In this document: one piece after another, positions 1 to 13,177 of the stretch | Numbering within the stretch: the first letter of the stretch is position 1 | How the letters are laid out: every line of letters starts with the position of its first letter | Assembly: GCA_030159075.1 (NCBI GenBank) | Contig: BROG01000458.1 | Location: 308,501 to 372,500, forward strand | Length of the DNA: 64,000 nt | DNA from: Atrina japonica | Lineage: Eukaryota; Mollusca; Bivalvia; Pterioida; Pinnidae | Reading direction: 5' to 3' | Notes under the pieces: model-generated | What the model was told of the DNA's origin: nothing | Seen by the model: the letters and a program-made list of their open reading frames with translations, nothing else | The model's database searches: none | Translations under genes and position numbers: made by a program

Positions 1-339
1 TAGAAAAATAATTCAATTTACACTAATCCTACAAAAATAATTTATTTTACACTAAGTCCCGATGCAATTGCATACATCTTCATTATCCTAAATAGACAGA
101 AACACACATCATGAGTGATAAATCAATAACCACAGAAAGCTGATGAATATTACCATCATTGTAATTAATTGTCTATTACGTAATCCATTATCTGATAGAA
201 AGGCATCCATTCAAAATACTGATTTTTAAATTATAGCGCCTTTGGGATTTACACATTGCAATAATTGTGTTCAATGGTTACGGTTCATGTAGATTAGTTA
301 GTCGTGCGGAAAAGATGACTCAGATTTTACAGGATTGCT

Positions 340-660
340 AACGGTTATTTAGTGGTAGAGCGTTCGACTTACAATCTTAAGGTCCCGGGTTCGATTACCG
401 GTATCGGGATAACTGAAAGTATTTGTTCGTTCATCAAGCGCTCCGAACGGGAAGATTTTGTAAAGAAATACAAAAAGCCAAGGGTCTTTCGAATGAGAAT
501 TTAAAACCGTCAGGGCAGGCGTGCATGTAAAAGAACCTTCACTGTATTGGCGTCAGTCCTACGGTCTAATTTTGTGAATTTCACTTAACCCTTTCTTTTG
601 ACGTACAAGGGGTAAGTAAACATTCTAAGCCGAGTGTAAAACAACAATTAAACAAAAAGA
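340..660 (+). repeat. tRNA-derived SINE
   Basis: Box A-like TTAGTGGTAGAGCGTTCGAC and box B GGGTTCGATTACCGG at the head, a middle part with GCCAAGGGTCTTTCGAATGA and TTCACTGTATTGGCGTCAGT, and a tail AAACAACAATTAAACAAAAA. Closest relative in the window: 34450-34780. Confidence 0.7.
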
Positions 661-1230
661 ACTATACATGTATTCAAAGGTGGACTGAAAGGTACTTAAA
701 ATAAATCCGTTATGCCCCTATTCCTAGTATATACCGTTTGAACTCTAATGATTGCACTTTAACCAAACTACTATATTTGTTAACGTGATAAATGAAAACA
801 AAAGATATATAATACAAATATTGGCAGAAGCACATATGCATGTTGAAGTTTTGTAATATTTTAAACAAAACTATCAGCTTTCAAGCTTTTTTTATTTTGT
901 TATCTACAAGAACAGTATACAGATTTTGTTTGCTTTCCATTAGCACGGACATGAAAGTGGATCTCTCTGCGAGAAATGTTTACTTTGCAAATGACTTCAT
1001 CAACACAGGTTGCAGTAAAGAATAAATCTAATTCCGCATCAAAATATTGCCTAAAAGTGATCAATTTATCTGTTTTAGTTTGTACGATATGTGTTCTATA
1101 TAACTATATATATGCGGTAAAATTAACTTTGGTTGATGGATATCATTACCCGGGGCCTTAAGCACCATCGGGCGCAAAAGGTATAGGTGAGGTGATGAAA
1201 AACAAACCAGGAACTCATTGAAATGAATTA
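661..1230. other. No recognisable gene
   Basis: AT-rich sequence. Two short open frames near 840-1160 overlap each other, have no splice context and no family likeness. Nothing to annotate. Confidence 0.6.
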
Positions 1231-2079
<849 letters not shown>

Positions 2080-2865
2080 GACCCAAATCAGCCACACAAC
2101 CTGTGTTATTTACTATGCCAATGCATCCACGTGGTGTTTACTATTTAAAAATGCAGACATGTGCTTTAAACTATGTCAATACAGCCATGTATTATTTACT
2201 ATATAAATGCAGCCCTGTGTTATTCACTATGCCAATGCAGACATGTTTTATTTATTATGTCAATATGTTTTTGTTTACTATGCCAATGTGAAATGTGTTG
2301 TTAACTATGCTGATGCAGTCCAGTGCTACTTACAATGCCAAAACATACATGTGATGTTCACTATTTCAATTCAACCCTTAGTTGTTTGCTTTAGCGCAGT
2401 AGTTATTTACAATGCCTAAACATTCCTGTGGTGTTTGATACGCCAAAACGGACCTGCGTTTTTTTACTATGCCAATACAGCGATGTGTCATGTATTATTT
2501 GCTATACCAATGTCGTTAACGTTGTCAAAGCATTCATGTGTTATTTAATATGGCAAAACATTCATGTAGTGTTTACTATGTCACTGCATTGTCATTTACT
2601 TATTCAATGCAGTACTGTGATATTTACTATGACGATGCAGTGTTATAACTAAGGGGTGTTTAGTATGCCGATGTTTTCTATACCAAAGCAGTACTGTGTT
2701 ATTAATTATGCCAATGCAGATCTGTGATATTTACAATGTCAAGACATCCATTGGACGTTTACTATGCCACTGTAGACCTGTGTTGTTTACTATGTCAATG
2801 CAGACATGTTTTCTCACTATTCCAATGCAGCCATGTATCGTGTACTATGTCAAGTATAATGTACC
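2080..2865. repeat. Degenerate minisatellite, unit about 30-35 bp
   Basis: Repeated phrase TGT(G/T)TTATTTACTATGCCAA followed by TGCAGACA or TGCAGCCA, more than twenty degenerate copies. Open frames here (YYANVKC-like, VIHYANADMFYLL) are the repeat read through and are not genes. Confidence 0.9.
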
Positions 2866-3139
2866 ATGATTAACATATTTTTGACGTCAAGTGTTTGAAT
2901 ATATAACTTTAATACATGGATATTTGCCCATGTCATCAAGTGAGCTTGAAGTGTACATAAGAATATATAGACCCAAGGATAAAACGGTATCTTACCGTTC
3001 ACAGTGACTCTGTAGTGGGTTTGCTGCTACACATAAAAATAAAAAACACGTTGTAGTTAAATCCGGCAAACAACATTCATGAACCCTCGGTCCACTAGCT
3101 TCAGTTAAGGGGTTTGCATTTTCTGACGTCTACAAATAA

Positions 3140-3580
3140 ATGCTTAGCCGGGTAGCACGGTGTGAAGCGCGCTCGTTTCTCACCAATGCGGACTAGATTT
3201 GATCCTAGAATCAGACAGGGGAGGGAATATGGCGTTCGCCAGCATGGACAGACAGGTGAATTTTTCCCGGTTTCTTCCCACTGAAGTTCCCCTCACGCTA
3301 ACAACGAGAATCATTTATCTAAATTTATTACTTTTTATCGTATTTGAATTTGAATTTTGTTTTACTCCACACTCAGCATTGTTTTTATTTATGTGGTTGG
3401 GGTCAGTTTTTACTGATGGAGGAGACAACCCTGTAACAATGTACCCGGAGAAAGATACCGACCTTCCTTAAGTAAAAGAAGTTTTAGTTCCAGCGGGGCT
3501 CGAACTTGCGCTGACTAGACGTATGAGACATGGTTCAAAGCACGATGCTCTAACCACCCGGCAACGAAGGCCCACGCTAA
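3140..3580. repeat. Two SINE pieces in opposite orientation
   Basis: A plus-strand head at 3148-3310 (GCCGGGTAGCACGGTG, box B-like TTTGATCCTAG) meets a minus-strand SINE at 3340-3580. The latter's tRNA-like head reads CCGGGTGGTTAGAGCATCGT on the minus strand and its tail is near TTGTTTTACTCCACACTCAG. An 89-codon open frame at 3199-3471 is SINE sequence. Confidence 0.7.
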
Positions 3581-3595
3581 TTATCGTAAACTAAA

Positions 3596-3596
<1 letters not shown>

Positions 3597-3681
<85 letters not shown>
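3597..3681. repeat. (TA)n microsatellite
   Basis: TA dinucleotide tract of about 85 bp, followed by imperfect GATATATA repeats to about 3715. Confidence 0.97.
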
Positions 3682-3684
<3 letters not shown>

Positions 3685-3715
3685 GGAATATATATAGATA
3701 TATATATAGATATAT

Positions 3716-4737
3716 AGTTGTAGATATTATGGAAGGGTAATAACAAAGTAACAAAGAATAATTTTCCAACTCGACATATCTCTCGACTCATATCCCACAA
3801 AAGAATCTTTGTGTAATAACTACCAATGCTATATACAATAAACTGAGAAAGATTAATCCTATCCAGTTTGCAAGAAATCTAGAATAACAAAATGATAGTG
3901 ACAAAACGTTTGTTCTGCTGTCAAGTTTCGGTAATGATAAATATTATCAAATATATTCCATTACGAGACAGAATCGATTCCCGAACGAAAGTAAATACTT
4001 GGAAGGAATAAATGTTACTTCAAAATACCTGGTCTCTTAGATAGATTACATAAGGGTGTTGTATATAACAAAGAAAGGGTGTACATTTGATTCCCTGGGG
4101 ATATCACTTTGTGAAATGACATATCAAAGTATTTGTCCAGTGAAAAAAAATCACTTTACATTACGTACAATTTAAAACACAAATGAAGAAAGACGAGTAT
4201 TTATTTTACAGATAAAATATTTTATTTCCTACCTCACAAAGAAAGAAACAAGATCAAAACAACAACTTATTCTCAACAATGTAAAGTACCGTATAAACTT
4301 TTATTTTTGCGATACGAAATTTTCAAGATTTTGGTAGTCAAAGGTAATAATTTGCTATTTATTTATGCCTATTTTACAAATCGTAGGATGGATATGTCTG
4401 CTAACAAACATCACTGAGTAGATATCGAAAGGAAAAGGCGGAAGGTACTAAGTTTACTTAGACACATGTACGTTAATAAAATGGGTAGTAATTTTGGCTG
4501 GTTCGATTTTTTTTTTTATAATTTGCGTTTTCAATTTTTGCGATTTCAATTCTATCGTGAAATATCGCGAAAATTGAAGAACCACTTTAGATACCGGTTA
4601 TACGGTAATTATATAGATAATATGCTTTAGTTTAGAGATACACATTTTTCTATCTAATATTTTTTCATAGATTAATTTCATATTGCATTGTCTCACAGTG
4701 TATCAATTCGTTTTTCTGAATTTCGAGATTAAAAATT
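3716..4737. other. No recognisable gene
   Basis: AT-rich sequence without recognisable exon, RNA gene or repeat family. Confidence 0.55.
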
Positions 4738-4875
4738 TTGAATTTGAATTTTAATGTTGTTTTACACCACATTCAGCAATTTTTCATTTATATGGTGGGT
4801 GGTGGCAAATTTTAAGTGGTGGAAGATAAAACCTGGTTACATTGAGAACAGGAAGAGATCACCGGCCTGAGTTTT
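4738..4875 (-). repeat. SINE tail fragment
   Basis: TTTTAATGTTGTTTTACACC, CATTCAGCAATTTTTCATTT and GGTTACATTGAGAACAGGAA match the minus orientation of the SINE family at 6037-6290, lacking the tRNA-like head. Confidence 0.65.
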
Positions 4876-5870
4876 AAAAATGTAAAACGGGATTCCGTTG
4901 ATTTTTTTGTGCAACAAGACAAATTTTCTATTTGATCCCATCTCCATTCGTATGACCACCGGGTTAAACTCAATCGGAAAGCTTTCCGTGAATGTTCAAC
5001 CCGGTAAACAAACACAAAAGTGTCGGAAAGTAGCAAATCCATCCTTGGGAGAACGAAATCGCCAACATGATACTATATAAAAAAGGAATTTTTAATGGAA
5101 TAACAGCAAGATATATATTGGTGATTAGTTTGAACGCTGGAATGGTATTTTCATCGGTATTGTTAGAGTACCTCAGAATACTTCAGCACTAGTGATAGGA
5201 ATCTAGGTCGTTGTCTAAAGCTATTTTCCACAGTTGCTCTATCGGAAGTTAGAAAGTATGTCAGTGCATAATAATTAGATTCCAGAATAACTTCTTAATT
5301 CTGGTCAAAAAATACAAATTAATAATGTTTTTGGTGCGAAAACATTATGTCACTTTTTTACATCAATACCTAAAGATTTTCAGTAATGAAATGCTACGAT
5401 CTTCAGGAACAATATGCCCTCAAGTTATTTCCATGCTATATTAAGGTTTATCGATACATCTATTTGATATGTGTATAAGCACATCGGAAAAAAATTCAGA
5501 ACAAAACAAATTATGTATTTAACGCATTGGTGTGATATGATTATAGTTTCGAGGACTGGAGATCTATGAATAACACAACGGATATCAAAAGATCATCCAA
5601 TCAAATTTTACAGACATTTATCTTAGTCAAATCTATCTTAGCCACAGATACGTAATTATCAGTATTAGAAAGGAGCAAGCAGCTAAGACGGAAGATTGCA
5701 ATGGGAATGCGAAAACATTTGAATACATCAATGGGAAATGTGAATTCTTGATGACTGTTTTGATATGTTAAGCTCTAATCATCTGTATAATATTCTCATC
5801 AATAGTGGTCCTCAATAATTCTAACATGAAATCCTAAATTGTAATAAGAATCCTTAAGTAAAATCTACTC
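4876..5870. other. No recognisable gene
   Basis: Two short overlapping open frames on opposite strands near 4812-5080 show no family likeness. The rest is AT-rich non-coding. Confidence 0.55.
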
Positions 5871-5871
5871 T

Positions 5872-5954
5872 CTGGTCTCTCTGTAATGTCTCTCTGTCTC
5901 TTATCTTTCTCTCTCTCTGTAACAACTCTCTCTCTGTCTCTCTCTCTCTCTCTG

Positions 5955-5997
<43 letters not shown>
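5872..5997. repeat. Imperfect (CT)n / CTGTCTCT low-complexity tract
   Basis: CT dinucleotides with interspersed CTGT. Open frames on both strands here are Ser/Leu or Arg/Glu repeats with no coding meaning. Confidence 0.95.
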
Positions 5998-5998
<1 letters not shown>

Positions 5999-6036
5999 AA
6001 GCAGTAAACTAAAGAAGTATTTTTTTCAAGATCACA

Positions 6037-6290
6037 AGGGGGCCTCATCTGCCGAGTGGTTAGAGCATCGCGCTTTCAACCATGAACTCTCTTTTTCTTC
6101 TCAGCGCAGGTTCTAGTCCAGCTGGAATCTAAGCTGATTTTTATGAGAAAATTTGCCAGTTTACTTGCGGATGGCCGGTGGTCTCTTTCCGGATACATTG
6201 TAACCGGGTTCTCGCGTCCACCATTAAAAACTGACCGCCATCATAAAACTGAAAATTTGCTGAGTGTGACGTAAAACAACATTCAAAATT
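6037..6290 (+). repeat. tRNA-derived SINE, complete-looking
   Basis: Head GCCTCATCTGCCGAGTGGTT then AGAGCATCGCG, box B-like GCAGGTTCTAGTCC, body AAGCTGATTTTTATGAGAAA, TTTGCCAGTTTAC, ACATTGTAACCGGGTTC and GACCGCCATCATAAAACTGA, tail GTAAAACAACATTCAAAAT. Relatives: 10709-10955, 14695-14930, 15900-16080 (plus strand); 43110-43260 and three copies at 58.3-59.9 kb (minus strand). Confidence 0.8.
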
Positions 6291-6383
6291 CATATTCAAG
6301 TTCTCAAGTTGTAGCTTACAATAATTTCTATAACCATGATCTTTGTTGTTGCACTCATGTTCTAAGGAAGCGGAAAAAAACTG

Positions 6384-6735
6384 TCTCAGGTGGTGGAACA
6401 CGTCATGTACTGACCTCTTAAGCATGTAAACTCAAACGTACGGCCTCTAGAGGTGGAACGCGTCATGTTATTTGCTTTCAACCATGGAAGCTGAAACATA
6501 CGGCCTCAGGTGGTGGAACACGTCACATTCTTACCTCTTAAGCATGTAAACTCAAACCTACGACCTCTAAAGATGGAACGCGTCATGTTCTATGCTTTTA
6601 AATATGGAAGCTCAAACATATGGCCTCAAGTGGTGGAACGCGTCTTGTTCTATCCTCTCCGCTATAGAAGCTCAAACCTACGGCATCTAGAGGTGGAACG
6701 CGTCATATTCCAACTTCTTAACCATGGAAGCTATT
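6384..6735. repeat. Minisatellite, unit about 58-60 bp
   Basis: About six copies of GGTGGAACGCGTCATGTTCT, then GCTTTCAACCATGGAAGCTC and AAACATACGGCCTC. Alternate units differ slightly, suggesting a two-type higher-order pattern. The open frame at 6510-6743 is repeat read-through. Confidence 0.9.
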
Positions 6736-6779
6736 TATGGTGAGAGACCTAATGTGATTTTTATATTTCAAAAAAGAAG

Positions 6780-6915
6780 ACGAATTAATGGATAATCGAA
6801 ACTCAAAGTCCATTAGAATAAAACAAGTTAGATATGAAATGGTCTCAACATGAAGAAAAATTGCGAATCCCTAACGTAATGGGACCAGGTGTCCGGAAGG
6901 CGTTCCCTGTTAGTA
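6780..6915 (-). mobile_element. Fragment of the 3' retroelement segment
   Basis: GTCCATTAGAATAAAACAAG, ATGGTCTCAACATGAAGAAA, AATTGCGAATCCC and AGGTGTCCGGAAGG match 20360-20480. Confidence 0.65.
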
Positions 6916-8530
6916 TTTGTTAAATTGTAATGATCGGAAACCCAAAACACTTATTGAATGTCTGCCATAACATTTAACATACCGTTTCCGTACGTTTAAC
7001 AGGTTATGCAGAAAATTAAGATGCGATCCCCGTTAAATAAGACTTGATAGTATACTCCTATTTGCTTTTTATCATCAATATTTGAAGCCATAGACCTCTG
7101 TATTACCGTTAACGTGTCAATATGATTTCAATAGTTTAATCGGATTTCAAAGGACTTTATGGAACCTATGTTATGTTTGATCGTTGCTATACAACTGTAG
7201 TATACACCAAGCGCACGTTTTTTTTTTTTAAAGTCGACCTCGAAATACATTTATATATAATCAAGTAGGTTTTTAAATGCTAAATTAGAAAACCATAATT
7301 GTTATAAACCATACTTATAAATATGATGTAGAAAAGAGTATTTAGGTAAGTGTTTCCATAAAGGTAATGATAATACTATAAATATTTTTTCTCAGTCACT
7401 AGTTACATCGCCTATAACAAGTTTGAAAAATTCTTATATTTTGCCCTGTTTCATATTTTTTTTTCTTTCTTTCGACTGTTAATTTGCTAAAAGTGTTTAT
7501 CAAAGCGATTTTCATATCTTGTTTAGTATCTTTGGTTTTATTGTTATTATATTTCACAGTCTCAACATGGATTTAGTGGGTTTCAATGAGGAGTTTCAAA
7601 CGTTTTTTTTTTTCTCTCTGAAAATTTGTGTTTTACCCCATTGGCCATAGGGTAGCAAAGGGGACATTGACTGGGACAACAAATGCGACAACAAATTCCA
7701 CGTGGTCGTAACAGGAAATGCCTCGATACGGTTGAATTTGCGCTAAACGGAACATAAAACGGAACATTAGTGTTCCGGTTTATATACATTTATGTACTTT
7801 CCTATTTGTATACACTTTTCCCAATCAAAGGACCCCTGAATAAAAGTTATAAATATCTAGTATAAAAAAAAGACATTGACAGGGTCTCCTGAAATGGGAT
7901 CTTCTGTTTGGCAGGCTTTCTGTTACCGCTTGTTGTTACAATTATACATACCGACTTACAGTACAAGTTGTCTATAAAGGCCATTATCATTAAAAGTTAA
8001 CAAAGGTTATCTTTGAATGACATTTAAAGGCAGGTGCCCTTTACACAGAGGTGACCTTTAATGCAAGTTTCATTGTATTTAAAATTTGTAGTAATGCACA
8101 TGGCTTATATGTACCAAATGGGCGTGAACAAAGTGTCCAAGATGATGACGTTACCAATCTTAACACTGACGACATGGATCATTGGCGATGCAGGGACATT
8201 AACGCTGTATGCGAACGATTACCAACAACTTTTCTTTACAAAACCGATAAAACCATTTCAGGGAGGGGGATATTCTGGCATGCAAAGAAAACACAGACAC
8301 ATCAACGACACATGGGTCACGTAACTTTGAAATAAAACGATCTTCAAAAAGAAAAAACAAAAACACAGTTAACCATCGAATTTTTATGATTTCGGAATAC
8401 TCTAATGGTGTTACGTTATTGATTATGTTTTAACCAGTTACGGTTTATTCAACTGGATACATGGTTCCATGGTTTTATTATCTGATTCACATAAGATGGC
8501 GGGGCGGAGTAATCTTTTGATTATCACACG
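6916..8530. other. No recognisable gene
   Basis: Contains a short piece around 7980-8060 with wording (AGGCAGGTGCCCTTTACACA) similar to 56790-56930, probably a dispersed repeat. Open frames at 8051-8335 have no family likeness. Confidence 0.5.
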
Positions 8531-8534
8531 GATG

Positions 8535-8950
8535 ATTCTGGTCGCTTTTTGGTTAAGACAAGCTTCACGTGAAAAAGGTTTTATTCCTGACCGGATAGTC
8601 TCGTATGTACGGTTACAAATAGGAACTCTGTGTCATTTTAATGTTATGCTTTATTATCTAGAATTTTAACTCGTCCAGGTCAAGAAAGGGTTAATAAGAA
8701 TCTACCCCGACAGGTTATTTGGATTTTAATGTAATATTACTCGCTTTTTGGTTAAGACAATCCTCACGGGAAAAAAAGTTTTATATCTCACTGGATATAC
8801 GTAGGAATGGTTAAAAAATGGGAAAGATTACTTTTGCCAGCGTCATTTTATTTCGTTATGCTGGCTTACCGTTAATTTTAAACTCGTCCAGGTCAAGATC
8901 GGGTTTACAAGACTCCACACTGCCAGGTTACTATACCTTATGATTTATTC
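8535..8950. repeat. Two diverged direct copies of a roughly 200-bp repeat
   Basis: CGCTTTTTGGTTAAGACAA, TCACGTGAAAAAGGTTTTAT, CTCGTCCAGGTCAAGAAAGG (first copy) recur at 8738-8950 with changes. A reverse-complement copy lies at 63330-63470 near the other end of the window (TTTCTTGACCTGGACACGTT). Confidence 0.75.
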
Positions 8951-9092
8951 CTACTATGGGTAAAATAATGTATGATGAAAGTGAATTACAGAAACACAAA
9001 CATTTCCGATGTTATGTAAGCAAAACTCGGACATGCATAGACACATTCTACATATCAAACTCTGTTGATTTATTGACCAAGATATTTCTTTT

Positions 9093-9222
9093 TTGTCTTG
9101 TACTATACCACTTTTTGTTTCGAAAATCTGTTTTAAATTCGAACTCAACCAAACGATTGTCGGTTGAGTTCGAATTTAAAACAGACTTTCGAAACAAAAC
9201 GTGGTATAGTATAATACAAAAA
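9093..9222. repeat. Long near-perfect hairpin (inverted repeat)
   Basis: The arm TGTACTATACCACTTTTTGT-TTCGAAAATCTG-TTTTAAATTCGAACTCAACC pairs with GGTTGAGTTCGAATTTAAAA-CAGACTTTCGAAACAAAACG-TGGTATAGTATAATACA. Arms are about 55 bp and the loop is about 11 bp. Confidence 0.93.
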
Positions 9223-9339
9223 AACAAAATAACAACAACAACAAAAAACAAAAAAACCACACACACAAACCATTGTCTTGGGAATTTGTTTTGGCTTGTT
9301 TGCAAACAGTAACTTTTGTATAATGATTATAATATTTAC

Positions 9340-10009
9340 CAATGTTATAGGACTGTATGTCTCTATTGAAACTAGTTATCTTTAAAATGCCAATAGACAG
9401 ATATTTGTTAAATCCTTGACATTATGTAGTAGAACTCAAGGTCACATTATATGAAAGCGACCGGAATGGTTTGATACAGAGTGTCATGAATTAAAAGTAA
9501 AGTCCTAGCTAATGTAACTATATTGAAAGAAAACTTAAAGAAAACAAAACTTTCACAAATCGCATAATGATATTCACATGTGTTATACTCGTAAAGGTTT
9601 CAAAATATTATAAACAAATTACCAACTTTATATTTTTGCAATGGGGCTCTGGACAAATGCACTAGACGATCGTTTCTATCAAGAAGACTTCATTAGTTGA
9701 GCTCGAAATCAAAATGATAGAAGGGTAGCATTATGAGTCAGCTTTACATGGCAACGTTCGTGAAGAACAAATAAATTTCGCGATGGTTCTTCACCTTTGG
9801 GTAATATTTTTTATCTCGAAAGTATGATTATGAAGTATTTGTAGAAAAAAACTGTGTTTTATATTGAGCATTTATTGATTTTTAAAGGCCTTTATTAGCA
9901 CAAATCACATTTAACTTTTTAGTGCAAACATTTAGATGGAGAATGATCAGAATCAGTATCACAGGATACTATTGCTGTAGTAAAGCTAGAATAAACACCT
10001 CATATGAAC
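9340..10009. other. No recognisable gene
   Basis: Contains a short R13-type piece near 9655-9720 (AGACGATCGTTTCTATCAAG). Otherwise nothing recognised. Confidence 0.5.
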
Positions 10010-10162
10010 GAAGTTTAACCTTGTTCAAGTTTAACTGAGAAAAAGTTGGATTAACTTGAGAAAATCTTTGTTATACAGAAGTAAACTAGGTTTATCTTAT
10101 TAATGTGATTTTGGCGTGCAATACACTTCTAAAACCTTGTTTTTCTCAGTTAAACACACAAT

Positions 10163-10181
10163 GACATACACGTGTGTGTGT

Positions 10182-10243
<62 letters not shown>
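10163..10243. repeat. (GT)n microsatellite
   Basis: GT dinucleotide tract of about 80 bp with one TAT interruption near 10185. Following sequence 10244-10420 resembles 41285-41440 (dispersed repeat ending in GATATAAGTAG or AATATAAGTAG). Confidence 0.95.
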
Positions 10244-10708
10244 TCGAACCCGGATATATTGAAATTGAAGGGGAATTAATTTTTCTTTCAAATATCTTAA
10301 AATAACCAGTTTAGAATGGTAATAAAGACATTTTGGCAGGGGAATCAAAATCGTTTTAAATAAAGTGGGATTTTAATGTAACAGGGTTCAATATAAGTAG
10401 GTTCCACTATATATGCAGAGCTAACATACTTTCTACCTATATAAAAACTAGTTGAAATATTAAAAGTTTGTTAAAAAATTTGAAAAAATGTTTGAAGCAA
10501 ATAACTATGGACACAATAACTGGTGAACCAAAGCAAAATACTTTTAGTTATACTGTTGATGGCTGTATGAATGTCATGTCAATATACGTATAAAGCACTA
10601 CAACTTTTTTTATTTGATTATGGTTCTTTGGACTGGTTTCGTACTAACCACTCTAAACGTAGCATCACCTTTATGATATTATCTCATAATATACATTTAT
10701 GCAACACA

Positions 10709-10955
10709 CGGGGATATCCGTGGCCGAGTACTTAGAGCACCGAGCTTTAAAACCATTAAGTCTGTCATTGTGGTCAACGAAGTTCGAACCCTGTTGAAAC
10801 CTAAGCTAATGTTTGTGAGAAAGTTTGCAAAAAGTCCGGTGATATCTTCCCAGGTACATTGTAACTTGGTTCCCACGTCCACTACTAAGAAGTGGTCGCC
10901 ATCATATAACTGAAATATTGTTGAGTGTTGTGTAAAACGAAAATCAAATCATGAT
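10709..10955 (+). repeat. tRNA-derived SINE
   Basis: Head GGATATCCGTGGCCGAGTAC then TTAGAGCACCGAGC, box B-like AAGTTCGAACCC, body AAGCTAATGTTTGTGAGAAA and ACATTGTAACTTGGTTCCC, tail GTGTAAAACGAAAATCAAAT. Same family as 6037-6290. Confidence 0.78.
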
Positions 10956-11310
10956 GGAACGTACAGATACACAGTGCGACGCTAAAAAGAATTTCACCTT
11001 ATTGTCTGTCTGTCGAAACAACTCTTGGAGCTAGTTAGACGTGGCTCAAGGTTTCGTACAAAAATAGTAGTATTTTGATGTTTTTCAGCTATTAGATTAA
11101 ATGGAAATTTGTTTTTCGCCAAAGTAATGAATACAAAAAAAATAAATGAATGTGATCGCTTTTAACGGCCTGTGCATCGTTCATGTTAATGGCATGATTC
11201 TCTACCTAATTGTCTTTATTCCCTGAGCAGTGATAATGATGCTTCATTAGAATACTAAATATGTTAAACATTACGTGCATGCTACATCAAAATAATAAAG
11301 TCAACGGGAA

Positions 11311-11590
11311 ATCACTATATGGTACCCGAAAGAATCTCACTGCCGCCATAACTTATAAAAATCTAGTCGTCTGCTCTCAGAAGAAATTATAAATGTAGAT
11401 AACGGAAACGAAAAGAAAGAACATCAAAATTGCTTTACTGTTAAACAAAATCCGCATATTACGTCAGAATAAAAGGTTAAAGGGAATTCAGGATATAGAA
11501 ACCGAATGACTCTCACTGCCGCCATAACGGTTTTTACAAAAAAATCTGGTCGTCTGCTCTCATCAGGAAATTATAAATGTAGAGAATGAA
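11311..11590. repeat. Local duplication (two copies about 170 bp apart)
   Basis: CTCACTGCCGCCATAAC, then AAATCTAGTCGTCTGCTCTC and AAATTATAAATGTAGA near 11335 recur near 11511 with minor changes. Function unknown. Confidence 0.8.
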
Positions 11591-12715
11591 AATTAGAAGA
11601 CAGAAGATTAGATGTGTTTACTGTTATATATTTTGCCAATAGAAAAGGTTTGCCTGTTTTCGTATAAGTCGCCGACATGAAATATATTTTTGTCAAAAAC
11701 GTACTTCCCAGTTGACTGTATTCAATACCCCATACTGGGTTTGAAAATGAATCTTGTAAAATCTCTCTACGGCAATTTAACATATACTAAAATGTTATTA
11801 ACCTCAACGTCTTTAGGTTGTAATATAAAATGTCACTTGGCCTCAAAATAAATAGATAAAGAAAACAATGCACTGGTATTTTATTGCTATTGAAGAAAAA
11901 TTGACAATTTGTTTATTTTCAACCAGTTTCACATAAGCAATTTTCAAATTAAATACTACGTATTGATGTAATCTGAAAACAAATAATCATTTTATATTTA
12001 ACTTACTCCTCGTATGTACAAAAGTGTTAAATGCATTATATATTAATACTACTATTTTTCTAGACTGAAACATATCGATACAGAATTACACTATTCACAT
12101 GTACCAGATCTATATTGATGTAGTTTAGATTGCAGTTGGTAAGGATCAAATCGAACATATTGTTGACTTGAATCAGGCAAATGACATGCTAATGGGACCT
12201 GACAAAAAGACTATGAGCTATGTTTGTTCCTTTATCTTGTTTATCCACATATATTTTACGGCGATGTAATCTGATATACGTAGAACTAAATATCATGCAG
12301 GTTGATGAAATTGTTTGAAATTAATCATAAATATATAGATATGTACTATTGACTTCAGGCATCAATTCGGCTTGCTAAAATAATCTTGTAAAGGAAGGTT
12401 TCTATAGAAATATATTTAATTACAGGTTAATGACTGAGAAAACAGTGGTGAAATAATTGAAAATTATCGACAATTGATATCACAGCGTTACTGCTTAAAT
12501 ACAATTTTTGACGAACAAATAAAATTGATATGCTACAGACATTACGTAAAATAAAACTATAAAAGGGCAGTGGTAGCTGCCATTGTTGATGATTATTATG
12601 AGGCTTCGTAGGAAATTATGAATGGGAACTTAAATATAATAATTAACTGTTTGACAAGTGTGGGGTCAAGTTATATTTTTCCTTCAACTTTATTCATCTA
12701 GTATATATCACTTAC

Positions 12716-13177
12716 CTTAGAATTATTATGATATAATTTTATCTTATATCCGGGAATAAAATTGGCTTCGTTTATGTGTAGTACAGCGACTTGTGATGAA
12801 ACAAATTCGGATTCACTCAGCCAAGTTTCCCTTTGTCCAGAGAATTCGAACAGCGCCCCGATATTCAAAACATGATACATTTGTTTCCTTGACTCCTGTA
12901 TATTTGAAATGTGATCTGACATCCTTGTCTCAGAAACTTCAGTCAAATTTGAATTGAATATAGTGTTTGAGACATCATTAGTATTATAAATTTCTATTGT
13001 TGAAGTCGATGAATTTAAATTTGAAGTTTCGTTTGATGAATTAATCTTCTGATAAAAATGCACGTCCTTTGAACTCAATAAATTGCTTACATTTTCGGAG
13101 CAGGTGTTTGTTACAAACTGAAAGACCAAAGTATACGATAAAAACACTTCCATAACTCGACTGAGAAACAACGCCAT
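12716..13177 (-). CDS. First coding exon of a GABA-B-type (class C) receptor, partial gene
   Basis: The ATG at 13177 opens a 154-codon frame that reaches a GTAAGT donor. Residues 1-26 look like a signal peptide (hydrophobic run ending near CSE). Residues 27-100 are an Asn/Ser/Thr-rich linker with many N-glycosylation motifs. From about residue 103 it reads LNIGALFEFSG, later QVAVLHINEANFIPGYKIKL and YHNNSK. This matches the start of the Venus-flytrap ligand lobe in GABA-B receptors (IGALFPMSG, then ..DVN..ILPDYELKLIHHDSKC), with the exon break just before the conserved Cys. GABA-B receptors are G-protein-coupled neurotransmitter receptors of the plasma membrane. No following exon was recognised below 12.7 kb, so the gene may continue outside the window or be incomplete. 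Confidence 0.65.

Noticed and set aside
9048..9342. Overlapping frames on both strands of about 60-118 codons
   Set aside because: Both strands give the same peptide words because the region is a hairpin; no gene-like features.
11571..11783. Minus-strand frame (GSTFLTKIYFMSATYTKTGK) as a second GABA-B receptor exon
   Set aside because: Slight likeness to the ..SYASTSPALS.. region, but no acceptor gives phase 0 as required by the 12716 donor, and key cysteines are absent.
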